Assembly: GCF_029318685.1 (NCBI RefSeq)
Contig: NZ_CP119677.1
Coordinates: 2,967,001-3,031,000, forward strand
DNA: 64,000 bases
DNA from: Ruminiclostridium papyrosolvens DSM 2782
Lineage (GTDB): Bacteria > Bacillota > Clostridia > Acetivibrionales > DSM-1351
Reading direction: 5' to 3'
The notes beneath the pieces are model-generated. The model did no database searches. It had not been told where the DNA came from and saw only the letters and a program-made list of their open reading frames with translations. Positions 17,633 to 27,323 of this stretch are shown here, piece by piece. How positions within the stretch are numbered: the stretch's first letter is position 1; each line of letters starts with the position of its first letter. A program made the translations under genes and the position numbers.

Positions 17633-18811
17633 ATGATATCTAAAAAGATAAGCCATAATCTGGCTAATTCATCAATGATACGTGCGATGTTTGAGGAAGG
17701 TGAAAAATTAAGAAAAATTTATGGAGCGGACAAAGTTTATGACTTTTCGTTGGGCAATCCTGATCCGGAGCCTCCTGTAGAAGTTAAATCTGCTCTCAGG
17801 GAACTTGCAGGCTCCGACCAGCTAAAAATGCATTCCTATATGAACAATGCAGGATTTCCTGAGGTAAGAGAAACTATTGCTCAGAAAATAAACAGCGAAA
17901 CTGGACTGAATTTGAATTTTAGCAATGTTGTTATGACTGTTGGTGCAGGAGGTGCTTTAAATGTCGTTCTTAAAACACTTCTTAACCCCGGTGAAGAAGT
18001 AATAGTTTTTGCGCCATTTTTTGTAGAGTATACCTCTTATATTGATAATCACGGAGGAAAAACGGTAATAATTAATACGGATTTCAATACCTTCCTTCCT
18101 GACCCTGAGATATTAAGAGCAAAAATAACTCCGAATACCAAGGCAGTTATTATTAATACACCAAATAATCCAACAGGTGTTGTATACAGCAGAGATACTT
18201 TAAGCAGTATTGCTAAGGTTTTAGAAGATAAGAGCCGGGAGTACGGAAATACTATTTATCTTATATCTGACGAACCATACAGGAAGCTTGCTTATGATGT
18301 AGAGGTTCCTAATATTTTAACTATTTATAGAAATGCTATAATGATTGACTGTTTCAGTAAATCATTATCCCTTCCCGGTGAACGCATGGGATATATAGCT
18401 ACAAATCCTGAAGCAGACGACGTGACTACACTTATGAACGGACTTGTTTACTGCAACAGAGTATTAGGCTTTGTTAATGCCCCTGCCCTGTTCCAGAAGG
18501 TTATCGCAAAAACCATCAACTCAACAGTTGACATAAACATTTACAAGGAAAGAAGAGATTTATTGTATAACAGTCTTACCGAATTGGGTTATGAATGTGT
18601 TAAGCCTGACGGAGCCTTTTATTTGTTCCCTAAAGCTTTAATTCCTGATGATATTGAGTTTAAAAACCGAGCTGTAAAATACAATCTGCTTATTGTACCG
18701 GGTTCAGGGTTCAGAGCACCGGGCTACTTCCGACTTGCCTACTGCGTAAGTCTTGAAACAATTAAAAACTCTCTGCCGGCCTTTGAAGCACTTGCAAAAG
18801 AGTTTAAATAA
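17633..18811 (+). CDS. PLP-dependent class I aminotransferase
   Basis: A 392-residue fold-type I aminotransferase, probably acting on an amino acid such as aspartate or an aromatic residue. Visible features are FSLGNPDPEPP near the N-terminus, the NTPNNPTG motif, ISDEPYRKL, the PLP lysine in DCFSKSLSLPGERMGY, and a C-terminal FRLAYCVS. The ATG at 17633 has GGGGGA about eleven bases upstream and is preferred to a TTG at 17615. It begins 20 bases after rqcH, so it is probably co-transcribed. Confidence 0.85.
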   Translation: MISKKISHNLANSSMIRAMFEEGEKLRKIYGADKVYDFSLGNPDPEPPVEVKSALRELAGSDQLKMHSYMNNAGFPEVRETIAQKINSETGLNLNFSNVVMTVGAGGALNVVLKTLLNPGEEVIVFAPFFVEYTSYIDNHGGKTVIINTDFNTFLPDPEILRAKITPNTKAVIINTPNNPTGVVYSRDTLSSIAKVLEDKSREYGNTIYLISDEPYRKLAYDVEVPNILTIYRNAIMIDCFSKSLSLPGERMGYIATNPEADDVTTLMNGLVYCNRVLGFVNAPALFQKVIAKTINSTVDINIYKERRDLLYNSLTELGYECVKPDGAFYLFPKALIPDDIEFKNRAVKYNLLIVPGSGFRAPGYFRLAYCVSLETIKNSLPAFEALAKEFK

Positions 18812-18830
18812 TTTTAAACTGTCTTTGTAT

Positions 18831-18875
18831 GAAAACCCCGAAAAAATCTCATATAGTAGTTTTTTCGGGGTTTTC
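18831..18875. terminator. Bidirectional terminator
   Basis: A perfect 16-base stem (GAAAACCCCGAAAAAA with its complement, 18831-18846 and 18860-18875) between two convergent genes. A and T runs on both sides suit both directions. Confidence 0.9.
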
Positions 18876-18877
18876 AT

Positions 18878-19783
18878 TTATCCTTTGTCTACAGATAAAC
18901 CATCTCCGTATGCTGCCTGACTGAATATGTTTTCTGCCTCAACCAAGGGTATTCCCTCAATGGTGATATTCGCAATATCACTTTCACCAATTTTTTTATT
19001 ACTGCATTCGAACAAATATCGTATTGCCTGAGGTTTGAAACCCATAAGCCGTGCTGCTACAGTATCTGTTGCTACCGGATCGCAGCCTGCAATCACCAGT
19101 CCTGTATGTCTGGCAATTCCTTTGGTAGGACCTGTCCCAATCATTGCGGGGCTTGCACTTACTATTGACAAATCAATAGGTATTTGCTCAGCCATTGCCG
19201 CTATGAAGCCATGCAACTCATTATGAATACCACAGTTTTTCTTTGGATGTCCATGTTCGTCAGCCGGAGGCCAGCCCAAAGCTATATTTTTAATTGCAGC
19301 TGATATTGTTGCCTCTTCATGTTGTTTTAACTGTGTAAAGGAGATAAGTACTGTTACCTCCTCTAAGAGCTTGTTTATATTAGTTGATGTCACAACTGAA
19401 TGGTTGAGGTTTATCCGTACAAAAGGGCCGTGGTTAAGGTCAATAAATTCTACTCCTTCATCTCTTATTACCTTCCCAAATCCGACATTATTCATTACGT
19501 CAGCTGTCTCACCATCTGCAGTACCTGTTGCAACTACAATTCGTTTTGGTTCTCTTAGTTTTACCATACTTATAATTTGTCTTAAACTGTCAGGACCTAC
19601 AACTACACCTGAGTCAGGACTTTTTTTATTATTTACCCAGTTTGGTGTTATAACTACAACGTCCTTTTTACCAATTGTCGGTATAATCTGAAGGAGTTCA
19701 ACAGCTTCCCTTATAGCAACTACCTCTATTTCATTTCGAGTAATGGCTACTGATGAGTTCTTCCATCGTCTGTCTTTTCTCAT
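18878..19783 (-). CDS. DUF362 domain protein
   Basis: A 301-residue protein with the DUF362 fold, a family often tied to iron-sulfur proteins but of unclear role. Visible are VVVITPNWVNN near residue 43, a central GTADGETADV, TQLKQHEEATISAAIKN, and the C-terminal AGCDPVATDTVAARLMGF that typifies the family. No ferredoxin cysteines are fused. GGAGG precedes the ATG. It is separated by 27 bases from the preceding ger operon on the same strand, so it may be read through from it. Confidence 0.8.
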   Translation of the reverse strand: MRKDRRWKNSSVAITRNEIEVVAIREAVELLQIIPTIGKKDVVVITPNWVNNKKSPDSGVVVGPDSLRQIISMVKLREPKRIVVATGTADGETADVMNNVGFGKVIRDEGVEFIDLNHGPFVRINLNHSVVTSTNINKLLEEVTVLISFTQLKQHEEATISAAIKNIALGWPPADEHGHPKKNCGIHNELHGFIAAMAEQIPIDLSIVSASPAMIGTGPTKGIARHTGLVIAGCDPVATDTVAARLMGFKPQAIRYLFECSNKKIGESDIANITIEGIPLVEAENIFSQAAYGDGLSVDKG

Positions 19784-19810
19784 ATTACCTCCAAATTTAA
19801 ACTGTATATT

Positions 19811-19978
19811 TTATTTACTCTTCATATACAAAATGACCATTGGGGCTATTGTGCCAAATATGGCAATTACGATTGTACTAAAACCTCCCAATCTGTTTTT
19901 ACCTTTTATCTGGCTAATTCCGAAAGTAAATGTATAATATCCGCTTAAGAGCATAAAAAGCATCAGTAAATATATCAT
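19811..19978 (-). CDS. Two-helix membrane protein ending the ger operon (possible D subunit)
   Basis: A 55-residue protein starting ATG with AGGAG eight bases upstream, only 11 bases after the gerC stop. It has two membrane segments, about residues 2-21 (IYLLMLFMLLSGYY) and 31-52 (GGFSTIVIAIFGTIAPMVIL), joined by a basic loop (QIKGKNR). Some Bacillus germinant receptor operons encode small two-helix D subunits that modulate germination. Position, size and topology fit that idea, though I see no certain sequence match. Confidence 0.7.
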   Translation of the reverse strand: MIYLLMLFMLLSGYYTFTFGISQIKGKNRLGGFSTIVIAIFGTIAPMVILYMKSK

Positions 19979-19989
19979 ATCTATTTCTC

Positions 19990-21291
19990 CTATTTTGCAG
20001 TTCTATTTCGGTATCTTACCGGTACAGTTTCCGCCACAAGCCCGGTTCTTCTTATATTTGTACGTACACTTACATTTATTTTTGCATCTATAAAATGCGA
20101 TAACCAATTATATTTTTCCAAATCATTAATTGTTATAAATTTACTTGCAGCATAATAACCAAAACCAAAAATATCGGTTCCCATTTGTTTCTGAACTCTT
20201 TTTATTGTTTTACTTACTCCGCCTTCTATAGTATCTTTTAATAGATCACTTAATTCTTTTATTCTATCCGTACTTTCATAATGCATACCGCTTTGTATGC
20301 CAACTATATCAGCTTCTATATTAAGATTTACATCAATTATTGGAGTGCTTTTATCAAAACTTACCTTAATATCGGGTTTTCTTCCGGGGCGCAAATCAAA
20401 TGGTATCGCCATTCCGGGATGCCTTTTGTCCTCAATAGTCAAAATACCATGTCTGAACTCGTTTACTACCATAAGAAAATAGCGGGTCTCTTCTGCATTC
20501 AGTGTACCGACTAACTTGTCCCCGTTAAAAATGGCAGTTCCAATCATTTCTTGCTTTAAATTTCCTTTTTTAGGAACATCTCCCGGATAATAATTCTCAT
20601 GGGTTTTAAGAGGAGGGTTTTTCTCTTTATCTGAATTTTGTAAGTTTTTAAAATTGTTTATTCCCATATAAATAGAATATGCCTGTGAATAAGGTGAAAT
20701 AGTACTTTTGTAGAAATTTGTAAACCCCATCATAGGAAATAATCCAGAATTTTTAGACTGAGAAAATGAAAGCTCTATGGATTTAAAAATATTATCACCT
20801 ATCAATGTTTTATTCTCCATGATATACTCTTCAGCTTTTCCCCTGCAAACACCTATATTTGCAATACGTCTGGTTTCTCTGAATCTCGCAAAATCCGACA
20901 AATAAAAATTTATCCCTTCTTGAGCCAATTGCTCTGAGAAAATCATTGCCTTACAATGGACAAGGGATATATGTCTTGAAGTTGAAGTATTAAGTAAATT
21001 TATCCCTTCCAGTACAGTTGCACATTCAATAGAGACAACTACCGTACCATCTACCAGGCCATGTTCTTTTTCATCACTGTTTCCTCCCCCGCCACCTGAA
21101 GAACTCCCGTTCCCGCCTCCTTTGTATGTGGGAAACTGAACAGTCAGTCTTATTTTATTATCTACTCCCTTGTCAATTCCAACCATTATTGCATATGCCT
21201 GGTCATCTATATTTTTACTATCTGTTGTACAACCTGTTAAAATATATACAAATGTAATTAACAAAACGATTACTTTACTGACTTTAAACAT
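19990..21291 (-). CDS. gerC: Spore germinant receptor subunit C (GerAC family lipoprotein)
   Basis: A 433-residue lipoprotein of the inner spore membrane; part of the nutrient receptor that triggers germination. The signal sequence ends in the lipobox LTGC (Cys21). The family body follows, including VDNKIRLTVQFP, the SLVHCKAMIFSEQLAQEG block and RETRRIANIGV. A Gly/Ser-rich insert (about residues 60-72) breaks the first domain. GGGGGG precedes the ATG, and the start overlaps gerB by 22 bases. Confidence 0.92.
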   Translation of the reverse strand: MFKVSKVIVLLITFVYILTGCTTDSKNIDDQAYAIMVGIDKGVDNKIRLTVQFPTYKGGGNGSSSGGGGGNSDEKEHGLVDGTVVVSIECATVLEGINLLNTSTSRHISLVHCKAMIFSEQLAQEGINFYLSDFARFRETRRIANIGVCRGKAEEYIMENKTLIGDNIFKSIELSFSQSKNSGLFPMMGFTNFYKSTISPYSQAYSIYMGINNFKNLQNSDKEKNPPLKTHENYYPGDVPKKGNLKQEMIGTAIFNGDKLVGTLNAEETRYFLMVVNEFRHGILTIEDKRHPGMAIPFDLRPGRKPDIKVSFDKSTPIIDVNLNIEADIVGIQSGMHYESTDRIKELSDLLKDTIEGGVSKTIKRVQKQMGTDIFGFGYYAASKFITINDLEKYNWLSHFIDAKINVSVRTNIRRTGLVAETVPVRYRNRTAK

Positions 21292-22382
21292 TTGCTATCC
21301 CCCCTTTTACCAAATATTACGGAGATAAATAAAATCAGAACCGGTATTCCATAAACCAGTATCATGCTATATTCACGTAAAACTACAATATTTGTTTTTG
21401 CAAGCTGGATAAGACCCTCTGGCAAAAGAGTTACCATAAAGGTTAAGAAAGCAAATTGTAATATCAAAGGTCTGTGATTGCTAATTTTAAATGCTTTGCA
21501 AAAACTGCTGATAGCAATATAAAATGCAAGTCCCACAGTTATCAGAGATGCAAGAATCCAAATAAAAAGAAATATTGATTCAATCCTTTGAAAGAACCTG
21601 CTAAAATATATTACTCTGGCCAACTGAAAAAGATCCGAAACATTTTCGCTTGACATTGTATAGTCAAAGGCCATAATATTGCATAAACAGTTTGATGTAA
21701 AAACAATTCCTGAAATAAAAAGACTTAAAACTCCAACCTTTCTAAATTTTTTTACACCATCAATTGAGTTTATAATGAATGCCAAAATTATTACTTCATC
21801 ATATGCCGAGCTTCTGAAAAAACCTGATTTTAATGTTTCTGCAATACCATATCCACCGATTGGAAATATCGCTCTTACATTGTAATACGGATATGCAAGA
21901 AATAGAATCAGAGCTATTCCAATAAGTACTGGATAAAAAATAACGGATGCAAACCTGACCATACCCTCCAAGCCTATATATGCCAGAACTACAACTACAG
22001 CCATAAAAGCAAAAATTATTAAACTCGGGGGCGTATATGGCAGATTGTACGCCTTTATCATTTCCAAGAACTCTCTAAGGCTGGAGCCTGCATAGTACAC
22101 AAAATATGCTGAAAACACCAAAGTTAATATTTTCCCAAAAAATCTGCCTGTTACAAGTTCGAATATTTCAACCAGATTTTTGCCCGGAAATCTTTTCATA
22201 ACCAAGGATATCAGAAGAAAAAATATTATACTTGTCAGGCAAGATACAATAGTCATATACCACGCAGCAGTTCCTGTAATCTTTATCATAACACGTATAC
22301 TTGTATAAAAGGCTTTAGATGCTATAACAAGCGTAGTCAGGTAAACCGCTTCTGCTGTCCCGAATTTTCTTTCGTTAGTCAT
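21270..22382 (-). CDS. gerB: Spore germinant receptor subunit B (GerAB family)
   Basis: A roughly 370-residue polytopic membrane protein of the amino-acid-polyamine transporter fold. It is the subunit implicated in germinant recognition. About ten membrane helices are visible from AVYLTTLVIASKAFY on. Three in-frame ATGs compete (22400, 22391, 22382). I prefer 22382 because AAAGGG lies nine bases upstream and the protein then begins like its family. It overlaps gerA by eight bases. Confidence 0.9.
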   Translation of the reverse strand: MTNERKFGTAEAVYLTTLVIASKAFYTSIRVMIKITGTAAWYMTIVSCLTSIIFFLLISLVMKRFPGKNLVEIFELVTGRFFGKILTLVFSAYFVYYAGSSLREFLEMIKAYNLPYTPPSLIIFAFMAVVVVLAYIGLEGMVRFASVIFYPVLIGIALILFLAYPYYNVRAIFPIGGYGIAETLKSGFFRSSAYDEVIILAFIINSIDGVKKFRKVGVLSLFISGIVFTSNCLCNIMAFDYTMSSENVSDLFQLARVIYFSRFFQRIESIFLFIWILASLITVGLAFYIAISSFCKAFKISNHRPLILQFAFLTFMVTLLPEGLIQLAKTNIVVLREYSMILVYGIPVLILFISVIFGKRGDSKCLKSVK

Positions 22383-24144
22383 CCTCTTCATCCCTTTCAT
22401 AGCTGTATTTTGGCTCTTCCTTCATCCACTGCCTTGATATCTTGTCTTGTCTTTTCTGTTTTAAAGCATTTACATAATCCGGTCTATACATCTGCTGCCA
22501 TACAGGCTTTCTAAAGAATAAATCGGTACTTTCTTTTGTTTTTGGGGCAATAGGAGCAAAAAACGGCACTCCAAATGATTTTATATTTGTAATCAGTATA
22601 ATGTAAAAAGCAATTCCAATGCTTATTCCATAAAATCCAAGTAACGCACCTAAAATAATAAAGCAAAATCGAGATACTCTGGCTGACAGCGCCAGACTGT
22701 AATTTGGTATTGCAAAGTTACCAAGTCCTGTTACCGAAACAACAATTATTAATACAGGACTTACAATATTTGCCTGAACAGCTGCCTGTCCCAGAATTAA
22801 CGCACCAATTATACCTAATGTGTTACCGATTATACCAGGAATTCTTATACCGGCCTCCCTTATAAGCTCAAAGGATAATTCCATTAGCACCACCTCAACC
22901 AGTGTTGGAAAGGGTACATTTTCTTTTGACTTTGCTATTGCAATAAGAAGCTCGGTAGGTATCATTTCCTGATGGAAACTGGTAATGGCAACATAAATCC
23001 CCGGCAGTAATGTAGCAATAAACGCTGCTAAAAATCTGATTAGCCTTATTAATGTGCCATAGGGCCAACGCATATATGAATCCTCGGGACTGTGCATAAG
23101 TGATGGAAGTGTTACCGGCACAATTTTTGCAAAGGGTGCTCCTTCAGTAAATATTGCCACCTTTCCCTCCATTATGTGGGACGCAGTTCTGTCCGGTCTT
23201 TCTGTACTTAATATGGTTGGTACAATTGAGTAGGGATTGTCTTCTATAAACTGTTCCAGAATACCGTCACCAAGTACCATATCACTTTTGATATTTTTTA
23301 ATCTTCGTTTTACCTCTTCCACTATTGCAGGATTAGTTATTCCTTTTATTGAAACAATTGCACATAACTGTTTGTTTACATTTCCTACCTTTACAAATTC
23401 AGTTGTAAGGTTATTATTCTTTATTAACTTCCTTATAAGTGTTATATTTGTTCTTAAATTTTCATTAAAGGCTTCCTGTGGACCAATAACCACTCCTTCT
23501 ATTAGGGGTTTTTCCACGCCTCTTTTGTCATAGCCTTTTGTTTCATTGGTTATATAAAAATCGCATCCGTCAACATATAAAAGTGTATTTCCTGAGAGAA
23601 TTTCGTACATAAAATCATCAGAACTTTCCACCTTTTTTGCCTGATTGGTCTGCAATATGTTAGACAATATAAAATCCAGCTTGCATTTATCATCGGTATC
23701 TTCATGGAATTTTACGTCATTTACCATCAATGCCCTTAATATAAAGTTGTTTATGGTTATTCTGTCAACCATCCCGTCAATATAAGCAATAAATGCTTTG
23801 TACTTTTTTGCAACCATTAACTCTCTTATAACAATATCCTTATTAACAGGTGAATTAAATTTAAGCTTTATATATTTTATGTTTTCTTCAATGTTTACAG
23901 ATATTTTCTCATCGTCAGCCTTTTCATACACAGGCTTATTCTCTTTACCTGATTCCGAAACCGGAACAGGCTTCTTTAGTCCCCTGTTTTTTTGGCCTTC
24001 TCGTTTCATTGTAGTATTTTTTTGTTCCTCGGACTTAGTATCTTCATTATCTATTTCAGGGATATAGAATTGTTTTTTAGGTTTTTTTTCTTTATAAGTT
24101 ATATAAGAAAACAGAGTTCTCATAAAACCTTTCTTTTTACTCAT
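22375..24144 (-). CDS. gerA: Spore germinant receptor subunit A (GerAA family)
   Basis: A 589-residue GerA/SpoVAF-family protein. A charged N-terminal tail (about 1-85, many Lys and Glu) precedes the conserved soluble domain (about 90-340: VRELMVAKKYKAFIAYIDGM, VIGPQEAFNENLRTNI, FTEGAPFAKIVP). A membrane region with several helices follows (about 365-510) and then a basic tail. The ATG at 24144 follows AAGGTG and is preferred over the GTG at 24153. First gene of a four-gene operon. Confidence 0.93.
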   Translation of the reverse strand: MSKKKGFMRTLFSYITYKEKKPKKQFYIPEIDNEDTKSEEQKNTTMKREGQKNRGLKKPVPVSESGKENKPVYEKADDEKISVNIEENIKYIKLKFNSPVNKDIVIRELMVAKKYKAFIAYIDGMVDRITINNFILRALMVNDVKFHEDTDDKCKLDFILSNILQTNQAKKVESSDDFMYEILSGNTLLYVDGCDFYITNETKGYDKRGVEKPLIEGVVIGPQEAFNENLRTNITLIRKLIKNNNLTTEFVKVGNVNKQLCAIVSIKGITNPAIVEEVKRRLKNIKSDMVLGDGILEQFIEDNPYSIVPTILSTERPDRTASHIMEGKVAIFTEGAPFAKIVPVTLPSLMHSPEDSYMRWPYGTLIRLIRFLAAFIATLLPGIYVAITSFHQEMIPTELLIAIAKSKENVPFPTLVEVVLMELSFELIREAGIRIPGIIGNTLGIIGALILGQAAVQANIVSPVLIIVVSVTGLGNFAIPNYSLALSARVSRFCFIILGALLGFYGISIGIAFYIILITNIKSFGVPFFAPIAPKTKESTDLFFRKPVWQQMYRPDYVNALKQKRQDKISRQWMKEEPKYSYERDEEDD

Positions 24145-24176
24145 ATTATTCACCTTAATCTCTTTTTAGTTGTAGT

Positions 24177-24206
24177 TAGTATAAGAATAATTTAAAAAAG
24201 GTATCC
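24177..24206 (-). promoter_or_regulatory. Candidate sigma-G promoter of the ger operon
   Basis: On the minus strand GGATA (24206-24202), an 18-base spacer and TATACTA (24183-24177) approximate the forespore sigma-G pattern (GHATR, 17-18 bases, CATWMTA), about 33 bases before the gerA ATG. Each element has one mismatch. Confidence 0.4.
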
Positions 24207-24302
24207 GAAGAAATTTTTGCAAATATACTCAAAATATGAGAAAGTATTTATATAATAAGAATAATATAAATTGATACAAATAATATGCAAAGGACATTTT
24301 TT

Positions 24303-24647
24303 ATGAATAATCTATTTACACAAAATGAGAAGCTTTTCTATATAGATATAAAAGATGGGGTTATTTTTGAAGGAAAATTTATTGAAAAAAACGGCAATGG
24401 AATTTGGATAAGGTTAAATGGAGATGCCCTAAACACCTATGTGTATTCTGACTTAGTGGAAGAAAGAGTCTTTAACGATTACGGCCTTGCCTCTGAGGGT
24501 TTGGAAACCATTAAAAAAAATTTAAAAGCAAGACTATTAAAAGATAACGCTTTTATAAAGGATTTGACTGCAAAGCTTAAGAAAAGCGAAGGTAATTTGT
24601 ATGCCACCATTATTGAGGGGATATTGCATGAAAAAACAAATACCTGA
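24303..24647 (+). CDS. Protein of unknown function (114 residues)
   Basis: The ATG at 24303 has AAAGGA at good spacing; an ATG at 24285 does not. The N-terminal part (FYIDIKDGVIFEGKFIEKNGNGIWIRL) looks like a small beta domain, and the C-terminal part is helical and lysine-rich (about 65-114). No signal peptide or membrane segment. It is divergent from the ger operon. I recognise no family. Confidence 0.6.
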   Translation: MNNLFTQNEKLFYIDIKDGVIFEGKFIEKNGNGIWIRLNGDALNTYVYSDLVEERVFNDYGLASEGLETIKKNLKARLLKDNAFIKDLTAKLKKSEGNLYATIIEGILHEKTNT

Positions 24648-24722
24648 AATAAAAAGAACTGATAGCTGTATTTTTGTTTTATACAACAATCAGTTCATTA
24701 TATCTTCTGAAATCCAAATAGG

Positions 24723-26177
24723 TTATCTGGTAAAAAGATTAATATCTATGGCCTCTGCAATTCTTGCATACCCAGCAGGACTGAGGTGCAAATGGTCTCC
24801 GCTGTCATATATACTTAGCAGCCTGGTTGGGTTGTTTGGATTTTTTACGGCTCCATCCAAATCTATTACTGCATCAAATTGACCACTTGTTCTTATCCAA
24901 TTATTCACTGTCTCTCTTGCCTGTTCATGTATGCTGCTATCGTATTGCGAGCCGCCAAAGGGCGTAATTGTAGCTCCATATACAAGAATATTTTGGGAAT
25001 GTGCCTTAGTTATGAATTCTTTGTAGGCATTTATCAGGTTTGTTGCTACTGATACAGAAGAACTTGCCCCAATATCATTAACCCCTTCAAACACAATGAG
25101 GAATCTCACCCCGCTTTGCTCCAGTACATCACGCTGAAATCTGGAAAGTGCGGTTGGCCCAAGGCCTCCCGAAAACACAGCATTGCCGCCTATTCCCTGA
25201 TTAAGCACCGAAATATTTGACGTAGCAGAATTTTCTCGTAATCGCCGAGATAGGTTGTCCGCCCACCTGTTGTTTGCATTTGTGGTGGACCCCCTGCCGT
25301 CAGTAATAGAATCCCCCAAAGCAACTATCCCTTGAAATGAGTTATCGGTAAGCACATCTATTCCTGATATAATATACCAGTGTTCTGTAGGTTGTGCCGA
25401 AGGCATGCTCAATTTATTAACACCATTTCCGGTCTGAATATAGGATGTTGTCCTTGAGCCCGGATGGCCTGTTAATGCTGACGGCACACTGCCGAAGTAT
25501 ATGGTAACTGCAATGTTCTCAAGATTATGTAAGCTAAAATTGACAACATCTGAAATAACAGTTTTTCCGGCCGGAATTGTTACAGTTTCCTTCCCTTCAA
25601 AAGTCAACGCCTTGTCTGTACCCGACTGAATAGAGCTTCCCCCTGTTGAAAGGGCTAAATGTACAGAATTTATATTAACAGGTGTACTCCCGTATTGATT
25701 GGAAAATTTCAATCTCAGTTGATTTCCCCCAATCGATACATGCACTATCTGCCGAAGTGTGTTGTTAGCTAATCCCGGACTTGGAGGCATATTGGCAGGC
25801 TCGGTCAATTGCTGTGCCGCTGTCCATGTACCAACCCATTTAGTTGTCGGTTGGGTTGGGTTATAGGGTAATTTACTGACCTTTCCTAGTAAGTATTGCT
25901 TCATTATTGAATAATCAATTGCATCCACTTCATTATCTTGGTTTAAGTCCATAATCTTATTATATTTATCACCTTTATTCATTAATTCTTGCTTTAACAA
26001 TGCAAAATCCAGAGCATCTATATTTCCGTCGTTGTTGCAGTCCCCGTATACCAATGCATTGACTGCCGTTTGTGTGTCTGCTGGTGCAGCTGAAATAGTG
26101 TATTTATCAGGTATCAACATAAGTATTAATGTGAAAGATATAATAAACAAAATAATTCTGTTTATTATCTTCAACAA
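24723..26177 (-). CDS. Cellulosomal SGNH/GDSL esterase with N-terminal dockerin
   Basis: Secreted esterase, probably removing acetyl groups from plant polysaccharide. A signal peptide (1-31) is followed by a type I dockerin (about 43-100; pairs Ala-Leu and Ala-Ile in [12 protein letters not shown] and [12 protein letters not shown]). A beta-rich domain (about 113-275) and an SGNH hydrolase domain (about 280-484) come next. Catalytic residues are Ser290 (ALGDSITDG), Gly330, Asn367 (EGVNDIG), Asp461 and His464 (GDHLHLSP). The start is TTG, with GGAG eleven bases upstream. N-terminal dockerins are less common than C-terminal ones. Confidence 0.88.
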   Translation of the reverse strand: MLKIINRIILFIISFTLILMLIPDKYTISAAPADTQTAVNALVYGDCNNDGNIDALDFALLKQELMNKGDKYNKIMDLNQDNEVDAIDYSIMKQYLLGKVSKLPYNPTQPTTKWVGTWTAAQQLTEPANMPPSPGLANNTLRQIVHVSIGGNQLRLKFSNQYGSTPVNINSVHLALSTGGSSIQSGTDKALTFEGKETVTIPAGKTVISDVVNFSLHNLENIAVTIYFGSVPSALTGHPGSRTTSYIQTGNGVNKLSMPSAQPTEHWYIISGIDVLTDNSFQGIVALGDSITDGRGSTTNANNRWADNLSRRLRENSATSNISVLNQGIGGNAVFSGGLGPTALSRFQRDVLEQSGVRFLIVFEGVNDIGASSSVSVATNLINAYKEFITKAHSQNILVYGATITPFGGSQYDSSIHEQARETVNNWIRTSGQFDAVIDLDGAVKNPNNPTRLLSIYDSGDHLHLSPAGYARIAEAIDINLFTR

Positions 26178-26276
26178 TTATCTATCATCTCCTTTTTTAA
26201 TATAAATTTGCAGCTAAATCTACAAGCCAATTAATTATACCAATTACCAATATTTACAGTCAACCAATCAACTAAT

Positions 26277-26326
26277 ATTAAAAAGGAGTCTGTCATCCAC
26301 ATGTCGTGCTGACAAAACTCCTCTTT
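26277..26326 (-). terminator. Terminator after the zinc-ribbon gene
   Basis: AAGGAGTCTGTCA pairs with TGACAAAACTCCT (a two-base bulge) and, read on the minus strand, runs into TTTTTAATAT. It lies 17 bases after the stop. Confidence 0.7.
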
Positions 26327-26342
26327 AGCCGTAATTTAACTA

Positions 26343-26549
26343 TTAACTGCTCATTTTATCAGATAGGCTGCTTACCTTGTTTTCCAACTCATTAAGCTTA
26401 TTTGCATAATTATTACTATCAATTACTCCAACAACAGTCCCACAGACCATGCACTGAACAAATGACAAATTAAAGTTGCTTCCTGCCAAAGATTTTTCAA
26501 CAACCTCAAAATTATGATTGTTGCATTTAGGACATGTACTCCAAGCCAT
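26343..26549 (-). CDS. Small zinc-ribbon protein
   Basis: A 68-residue protein with two Cys pairs, CPKC (residues 6-9) and CMVC (33-36), forming a probable zinc ribbon, then a heptad-rich C-terminal helix (NKLNELENKVSSLSDKM) that may dimerise. AGGAGG precedes the ATG. It looks like its own transcription unit. Function unknown. Confidence 0.75.
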   Translation of the reverse strand: MAWSTCPKCNNHNFEVVEKSLAGSNFNLSFVQCMVCGTVVGVIDSNNYANKLNELENKVSSLSDKMSS

Positions 26550-26688
26550 ATAGCAACCCTCCTGTTATTTTTCTAAATTAATAACAATTAAGCTCCGTTA
26601 TGCACGGAGCCGTTAAAAAGGATGTACCTTATGAAAAAGGTTTGTAATTATTTTACATCTATAGTATTAATTTAGTATTTTGTAATGG

Positions 26689-27171
26689 TTAATTTCCTGT
26701 TAATTCGCTTTTTCTCTTGAAAAACCATATATAGTATTTTCTGGAAAGATAAAGTGTTAAGTAAAATGTAATCCATGAATAGTACCAAGTCCAATTGGTA
26801 TATTCAATCAGGTCAGTATAAATTTCACATAATACCTCAAAGATTGTCATTCCGGTGCAGTAGCAAAAAAAGTATAAAAACTGCTTCTTCTTACTATTGT
26901 CTTTCGGGTAATGTAAGTTAAAAATAACACAAATTGACGGATATATGAAATATTCAAAACTAAAGCTTGTTCTGTTTGCATAGGAAAATAATCTTGCAGG
27001 ATACTCTATAAATCTCATTTCCACCACAATTAGTCCTAAAACCCAAGTAACAAACTGTTGAAATAAGAATACAACCTGAGCATGCCTTATTTTCTCTTTT
27101 GGAACAAAAGCTATTAACGTAGAAATCATTAATAGCCAAGCAGCAACCATTATTACTATTTCTTTTATCAT
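26689..27171 (-). CDS. CBO0543-type integral membrane protein
   Basis: A 160-residue protein with about five hydrophobic helices, beginning MIKEIVIMVAAWLLM. Segments such as EMRFIEYPARLFSYANRTSF and the C-terminal YYSWITFYLTLYLSRKYY fit the uncharacterised CBO0543 family of Firmicutes. The ATG at 27171 follows AGAGAG; the longer frame starts with TTG at 27213 without a clear ribosome site. Role unknown. Confidence 0.7.
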   Translation of the reverse strand: MIKEIVIMVAAWLLMISTLIAFVPKEKIRHAQVVFLFQQFVTWVLGLIVVEMRFIEYPARLFSYANRTSFSFEYFIYPSICVIFNLHYPKDNSKKKQFLYFFCYCTGMTIFEVLCEIYTDLIEYTNWTWYYSWITFYLTLYLSRKYYIWFFKRKSELTGN

Positions 27172-27261
27172 ATATTCTCTCTTATATCTATTTATTTTCA
27201 ACAAGGATGGCAATCATTTATTTATATTTACCTTTTTATCGGTTTTTATTTGATTTAACTA

Positions 27262-27299
27262 AAAAAACATGATGCAAATAAATTTGCATCATGTTTTTT
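27262..27299 (-). terminator. Terminator after the DUF624 gene
   Basis: A perfect 18-base inverted repeat (AAAAAACATGATGCAAAT with its complement) with A and T runs at both ends, 25 bases after the stop. Confidence 0.85.
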
Positions 27300-27323
27300 C
27301 AACTAATATATTAATATGCTATT

